A stretch of DNA of 11,508 nucleotides from an uncultured Lachnospiraceae bacterium (GTDB lineage: Bacteria > Bacillota > Clostridia > Lachnospirales > Lachnospiraceae): contig CACXEL010000153.1 in the NCBI GenBank assembly GCA_902766655.1, forward strand, positions 1 through 11,508, read 5' to 3'. Every line of letters begins with the position of its first letter. Position 1 is the stretch's first letter. The translations under genes were made by a program, and so were the position numbers. The notes beneath the pieces are model-generated. The model did no database searches. It saw only the letters and a program-made list of their open reading frames with translations, and was not told the DNA's origin. Positions 7,278 through 11,508 of this stretch are shown here, one piece after another.

Positions 7278-8990
7278 TTGCAGGCAGCAGGAGTATTGGC
7301 CCTCATATTCGTCGGCATCGCGGTCGTCATGGGCTTTATGATCGTACAGGAGAACAGGAGACAGCGGACCGTCTTTCTGAACAGGCTCAGGAAGGCCTGG
7401 GGGAAGAAACCTGAGAGGACCGTGAGCGCGGAGGGCCTGGCCAGTATCGGTGCTCTGGCCCGGGATGAAAAAGGGCAGGATCCGGGGCGTTTTGCGGTGG
7501 ACGACATCACGTGGCACGATCTGGGCATGGATGATATTTTCCGCCTGATGGACGGTGCGGTATCCTCGCCCGGTGATGAGGTCCTCTACGACTGGCTGCG
7601 GCATCCCCTCTTCTCCGCGGAGGAGATAGCCGAGCGGGATGCGCTGGTCAGCTTTTTCGGGACCCACGAGGCGGAGCGGGTCCGGGTGCAGACGGCTCTC
7701 GGACAGATCGGCAGGATGCGGCGGTTTTCCTTCTATGAATATATGACTCGTCTCAGGGGAGCGGAGGAAGTCGGCCTCGCACCGTTCGCGGCGGCCGGGC
7801 TTCTGAGCCTGGTCTCGCTGGCGACGCTCTTCATCAGACCGGTCATCGGGATCCTTCTTCTCATGGCGGCCCTGGGCATCAACGTTTCCCTCTACCTGAA
7901 GGCCAGGGACGGCATTTACCTCTATCTCTCGGGCTTCAAGTGTGTCCTGCGCCTTCTGTCGGGAGCGGAGGCGGTCGGCAAGCTTGGTATTCCCGAGCTG
8001 GCCGGCCTGACGGACCGGCTGAAGGAAGAGGGAAGGAAGCTCGCATCCATGCGCCGGGGGGCCTTCCTCGTGACCACGACCGGCCAGGTCGGCGGCATGG
8101 GCGAGGCGGTCCTCGAGTACCTGAAAATGTTCTTTCACCCGGATATTTTCAAGTTCAACAGCATGCTGCGGGATTTCCGGGGGCAGGAGGATGCCTGCAT
8201 TTCCATCCTGAGGATCCTGGGGACCCTGGATGCAGCCTGCGCCGTCGCTTCCTTCCGGGCATATCTGCCCTGCTGGTGCCGGGCGGAGTTCACTCTGGAG
8301 GAAGACAGGGCGGGCGTTGACGCGGAGGGCATGATCCATCCGCTCCTCGCAAAGCCGGTCGCCAACGATTTTTCCGTCCGTGGCGGCGTCCTCGTGACGG
8401 GCTCCAACGCCTCGGGCAAGTCGACTTTCCTGAAAAATGCAGCCATCTGTCAGATCCTGGCCCAGTCAGCCGCCACGGTCCCGGCGAAAAAATGGCGTAC
8501 CGGTCTCTACCGGGTCCTGACCTCCATGGCTCTGACTGATGACCTGGCGGGCGGCGACAGTTATTTCGTCGTGGAAATAAAGTCCTTAAAGCGAATCCTG
8601 GACGCGGCCACGGACGGCAATGGTCCGGTCCTCGGCGTGGTCGACGAGGTCCTTCGCGGGACCAACACCATCGAGCGCGTGGCTGCCTCAGCCAGGATCC
8701 TTCAGAGCCTGGGGGAGACCGGCAGCTTCATTCTGGCGGCTACCCACGACATTGAGCTGTCCTACATGCTGGAGGGGGTCTTTGCCAACTATCATTTCTC
8801 GGAGGAAATCAGCGGTGACGATGTGGCTTTTAACTACAAGCTGACGGAAGGCCGGTCCATGACCCGGAACGCCATCCGCCTCCTCGGTATTGCCGGCTAT
8901 CCGGAGAAGATCGTCGCCGGGGCCCGCGCGGATGCGGAGCATTTCGAGAAGACGGGAGAGTGGCGCCGGGCGGACGGCAGGAGGATCTGA
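7278..8990 (+). CDS. Membrane-anchored MutS-like ATPase
   Basis: A 570-residue protein whose C-terminal half is a MutS-type ABC ATPase: IHPLL, then Walker [11 protein letters not shown] (374-383), the signature region [17 protein letters not shown], Walker B VVDE (454-457) followed by the family-typical LRGTNTIER, and ATHDIEL. The N-terminal part is not MutS1-like: there is one membrane helix at about 4-24 and a helical hairpin at about 169-207, and no mismatch-recognition or connector domain. MutS2 features (Smr, KOW) are also absent. Such membrane MutS homologues occur in Clostridia, and their role is unknown. The start is TTG 7278, chosen because AGAGGGGAGG (7263-7272) is a strong ribosome binding site 5 bases away and the first helix then begins at the N terminus. 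It is followed after 16 bases by RNase HI. Confidence 0.85.
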   Translation: MQAAGVLALIFVGIAVVMGFMIVQENRRQRTVFLNRLRKAWGKKPERTVSAEGLASIGALARDEKGQDPGRFAVDDITWHDLGMDDIFRLMDGAVSSPGDEVLYDWLRHPLFSAEEIAERDALVSFFGTHEAERVRVQTALGQIGRMRRFSFYEYMTRLRGAEEVGLAPFAAAGLLSLVSLATLFIRPVIGILLLMAALGINVSLYLKARDGIYLYLSGFKCVLRLLSGAEAVGKLGIPELAGLTDRLKEEGRKLASMRRGAFLVTTTGQVGGMGEAVLEYLKMFFHPDIFKFNSMLRDFRGQEDACISILRILGTLDAACAVASFRAYLPCWCRAEFTLEEDRAGVDAEGMIHPLLAKPVANDFSVRGGVLVTGSNASGKSTFLKNAAICQILAQSAATVPAKKWRTGLYRVLTSMALTDDLAGGDSYFVVEIKSLKRILDAATDGNGPVLGVVDEVLRGTNTIERVAASARILQSLGETGSFILAATHDIELSYMLEGVFANYHFSEEISGDDVAFNYKLTEGRSMTRNAIRLLGIAGYPEKIVAGARADAEHFEKTGEWRRADGRRI

Positions 8991-9006
8991 AAGGGAGCGG
9001 AAACAC

Positions 9007-9462
9007 ATGAGAGTGACGATTTACACGGATGGGGCTGCCCGAGGCAACCCCGAGGGGCCGGGCGGTTACGGTGCGGTCCTTCAATACACGGACACAAAGG
9101 GTCTTCTCCATGAGAAGGAGCTCTCTCAGGGTTACGAGAAGACCACAAACAACCGGATGGAACTCATGGGCGTCATCGCGGCCCTCGAGGCCCTGAACCG
9201 GCCCTGTGAGGTGGACCTCTACTCGGATTCCCAGTATGTGATCAACGCCTTCAACAAAGGATGGCTTCGAAGCTGGCAGCAGCACGGGTGGGTCAAGTCG
9301 GACAAGAAGCCGGTCCTCAACCAGGACCTCTGGCAGCGGCTCCTTAAGGCGGCCGCTCCGCACACGATCACCTGGCATTGGGTCAAGGGGCACGACGGGC
9401 ATCCGGAGAATGAAAGATGTGACCGGCTGGCTACGGCGGCGGCCGATGCCATGCGGAGTTGA
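9007..9462 (+). CDS. rnhA: Ribonuclease HI
   Basis: Cytoplasmic endonuclease that cuts RNA in RNA-DNA hybrids such as Okazaki primers and R-loops, using two metal ions. The protein has 151 residues, the classic type 1 size. All carboxylates are present: Asp8 in [10 protein letters not shown], Glu52 in NNRMELMG, Asp74 in SDSQYV and Asp139 in ENERCDRLA; His129 in VKGHDGHP matches the catalytic-loop His. The basic-protrusion region [18 protein letters not shown] is the E. coli-like form. ATG 9007 is preceded by GGGAG (8993-8997) with a 9-base spacer. The frame is open upstream to 8890, but that part overlaps the MutS-like gene and lacks similarity to RNase H. Probably co-transcribed with the MutS-like gene. 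Confidence 0.97.
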   Translation: MRVTIYTDGAARGNPEGPGGYGAVLQYTDTKGLLHEKELSQGYEKTTNNRMELMGVIAALEALNRPCEVDLYSDSQYVINAFNKGWLRSWQQHGWVKSDKKPVLNQDLWQRLLKAAAPHTITWHWVKGHDGHPENERCDRLATAAADAMRS

Positions 9463-9480
9463 GGGGCGCACCCCGGGCTC

Positions 9481-9537
9481 GGGATGCGGAGCATCCCTCG
9501 CTGTCGGTGGCCAGAGGCGCTTCGCGCCTTGGCCACC
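9481..9537. repeat. Two adjacent palindromic hairpins downstream of rnhA
   Basis: GGGATGC (9481-9487) and GCATCCC (9491-9497) pair around a GGA loop. Eight bases later GGTGGCCA (9506-9513) pairs with TGGCCACC (9530-9537), and inside it AGGCGC (9515-9520) pairs with GCGCCT (9524-9529) around TTC, with one bulged G. Neither is followed by a T tract, so they are not convincing terminators. They may be REP-like intergenic palindromes or 3'-end stabilisers of the rnhA message. Confidence 0.6.
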
Positions 9538-9540
9538 TCG

Positions 9541-9600
9541 AAAGTATTGTAAAAAGCGGTCTGGTAAGCGAGCTTCCCAGACCGCTTTTTACAATACTTT
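9541..9600. terminator. 24-base perfect inverted repeat acting as rnhA terminator
   Basis: Positions 9541-9564 are the exact reverse complement of 9577-9600, with a 12-base loop (9565-9576). The GC-rich core AGCGGTCTGG with CCAGACCGCT is followed by TTTTT and preceded by AAAAA, the pattern of a bidirectional intrinsic terminator. The arms continue 10 bases beyond the A and T tracts (AAAGTATTGT with ACAATACTTT), which is longer than a terminator needs. It ends the MutS-like/rnhA unit and insulates the alaS promoter. Confidence 0.85.
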
Positions 9601-9624
9601 TCCGGGGTGCTGACTTATTTCACG

Positions 9625-9653
9625 TTGCATCTTCTTACAAGATGGCATATAAT
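9625..9653 (+). promoter_or_regulatory. Promoter for alaS
   Basis: A perfect TATAAT (9648-9653) lies 17 bases after TTGCAT (9625-9630). An inverted repeat, CATCTT (9628-9633) with AAGATG (9639-9644), fills the spacer and overlaps the -35, so a regulator could bind there. The predicted start is about 9660, leaving a leader of about 187 nt before alaS. It is the only good promoter between the palindrome and the gene. Confidence 0.65.
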
Positions 9654-9659
9654 ACTTGC

Positions 9660-9846
9660 TGATTATGCCTGAGACCGGCTTTGTTCGTGGGAAAACGAGG
9701 GGCGTGTCCGATTCGGGGGCACGGCTGGCCGGGGGTGTGGTCTCATTTTCCGTCGGATATGCCCTGGCTGCGGCCGGCGGACGGGAGAGCCTTGAAGAGG
9801 GCTTTCACTTTTTTAAGATCGTTTATGTTTCGGAGGTATAAGAACA
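9660..9846 (+). promoter_or_regulatory. Attenuator-like alaS leader RNA, not a recognisable T-box
   Basis: TGAGACC (9670-9676) pairs with GGTCTCA (9739-9745), closing a 76-nt domain. It contains a 4-pair hairpin, TCGT (9685-9688) with ACGA (9695-9698), and a 7-pair hairpin, CGTGTCC (9703-9709) with GGGCACG (9717-9723). GGC (9677-9679) can also pair with GCC (9728-9730). Directly after the domain, TTTTCCGTC (9746-9754) can pair with GACGGGAGA (9780-9788), which would block the terminator at 9785-9814. This is the design of a transcription attenuator. The conserved T-box antiterminator sequence (GGNACCGCG-like) is absent. GGAGG (9832-9836) is the alaS ribosome binding site. Confidence 0.5.
9785..9814 (+). 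terminator. Leader terminator upstream of alaS
   Basis: GAGAGCCT (9785-9792) pairs with GGGCTTTC (9799-9806), including two wobbles, around TGAAGA. After two bases comes TTTTTT (9809-9814). It lies about 125 bases after the predicted start and 32 bases before alaS, so it would abort transcription before the gene unless an alternative fold forms. Confidence 0.65.

Positions 9847-11508
<1,662 letters not shown>

Noticed and set aside
8890..9006. In-frame N-terminal extension of rnhA
   Set aside because: It overlaps the MutS-like gene and is Arg/Ser-rich frame noise. ATG 9007 has a ribosome binding site and gives the standard RNase HI length.
9604..9674. TPP riboswitch-like fragments (GGGGTGC and CTGAGA) upstream of alaS
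   Set aside because: The second conserved half of the thiamine aptamer is missing, and the fragments straddle the promoter, so most would not be transcribed.
9660..9846. T-box leader for alaS
   Set aside because: No sequence resembling the conserved T-box antiterminator bulge was found before the terminator, and the leader is shorter than typical T-box leaders.

Overview
The window looks like a core-genome segment of a high-GC member of the Clostridia, most likely Lachnospiraceae. The evidence is the GC-rich third codon positions, purine-rich Shine-Dalgarno sites, the DUF512-der-plsY gene order, a THF riboswitch in front of an ECF folate S component, and the N-terminal sequence of AlaRS. Genus cannot be assigned. 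I see no phage, transposase, CRISPR array, rRNA or tRNA.

Layout: (1) 1-2938, a rightward cluster: the C-terminal part of a DUF512 protein, the double-GTPase Der (ribosome assembly) and the acyl-phosphate glycerol-3-phosphate acyltransferase PlsY, closed by a bidirectional hairpin. (2) 2984-3811, a leftward aldo/keto reductase with Gln at the usual catalytic His position. (3) 3812-4792, a 420-base divergent control region and the folate transporter S component FolT. The region holds a canonical promoter, a clear tetrahydrofolate riboswitch and an intrinsic terminator. (4) 4793-7244, a strong extended -10 promoter, a structured leader of about 140 nt, and a secreted 708-residue protein made of three ricin-type beta-trefoils plus a SleB-type cell-wall hydrolase domain. 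(5) 7278-9462, a two-gene unit: a membrane-anchored MutS-like ATPase and RNase HI. (6) 9463-9846, an intergenic stretch with three successive palindromes, a promoter and an attenuator-like leader. (7) 9847 to the right edge, the first 554 codons of alaS.

Most genes are ordinary housekeeping genes. The regulatory RNA is the more interesting part. The folT leader can be read as a complete ON/OFF switch: aptamer, a competing antiterminator pairing and a terminator. The alaS leader has the same logic (a closed multi-helix domain, then mutually exclusive antiterminator and terminator helices) but lacks the T-box sequence expected for a synthetase gene. It is the best candidate here for something undescribed.
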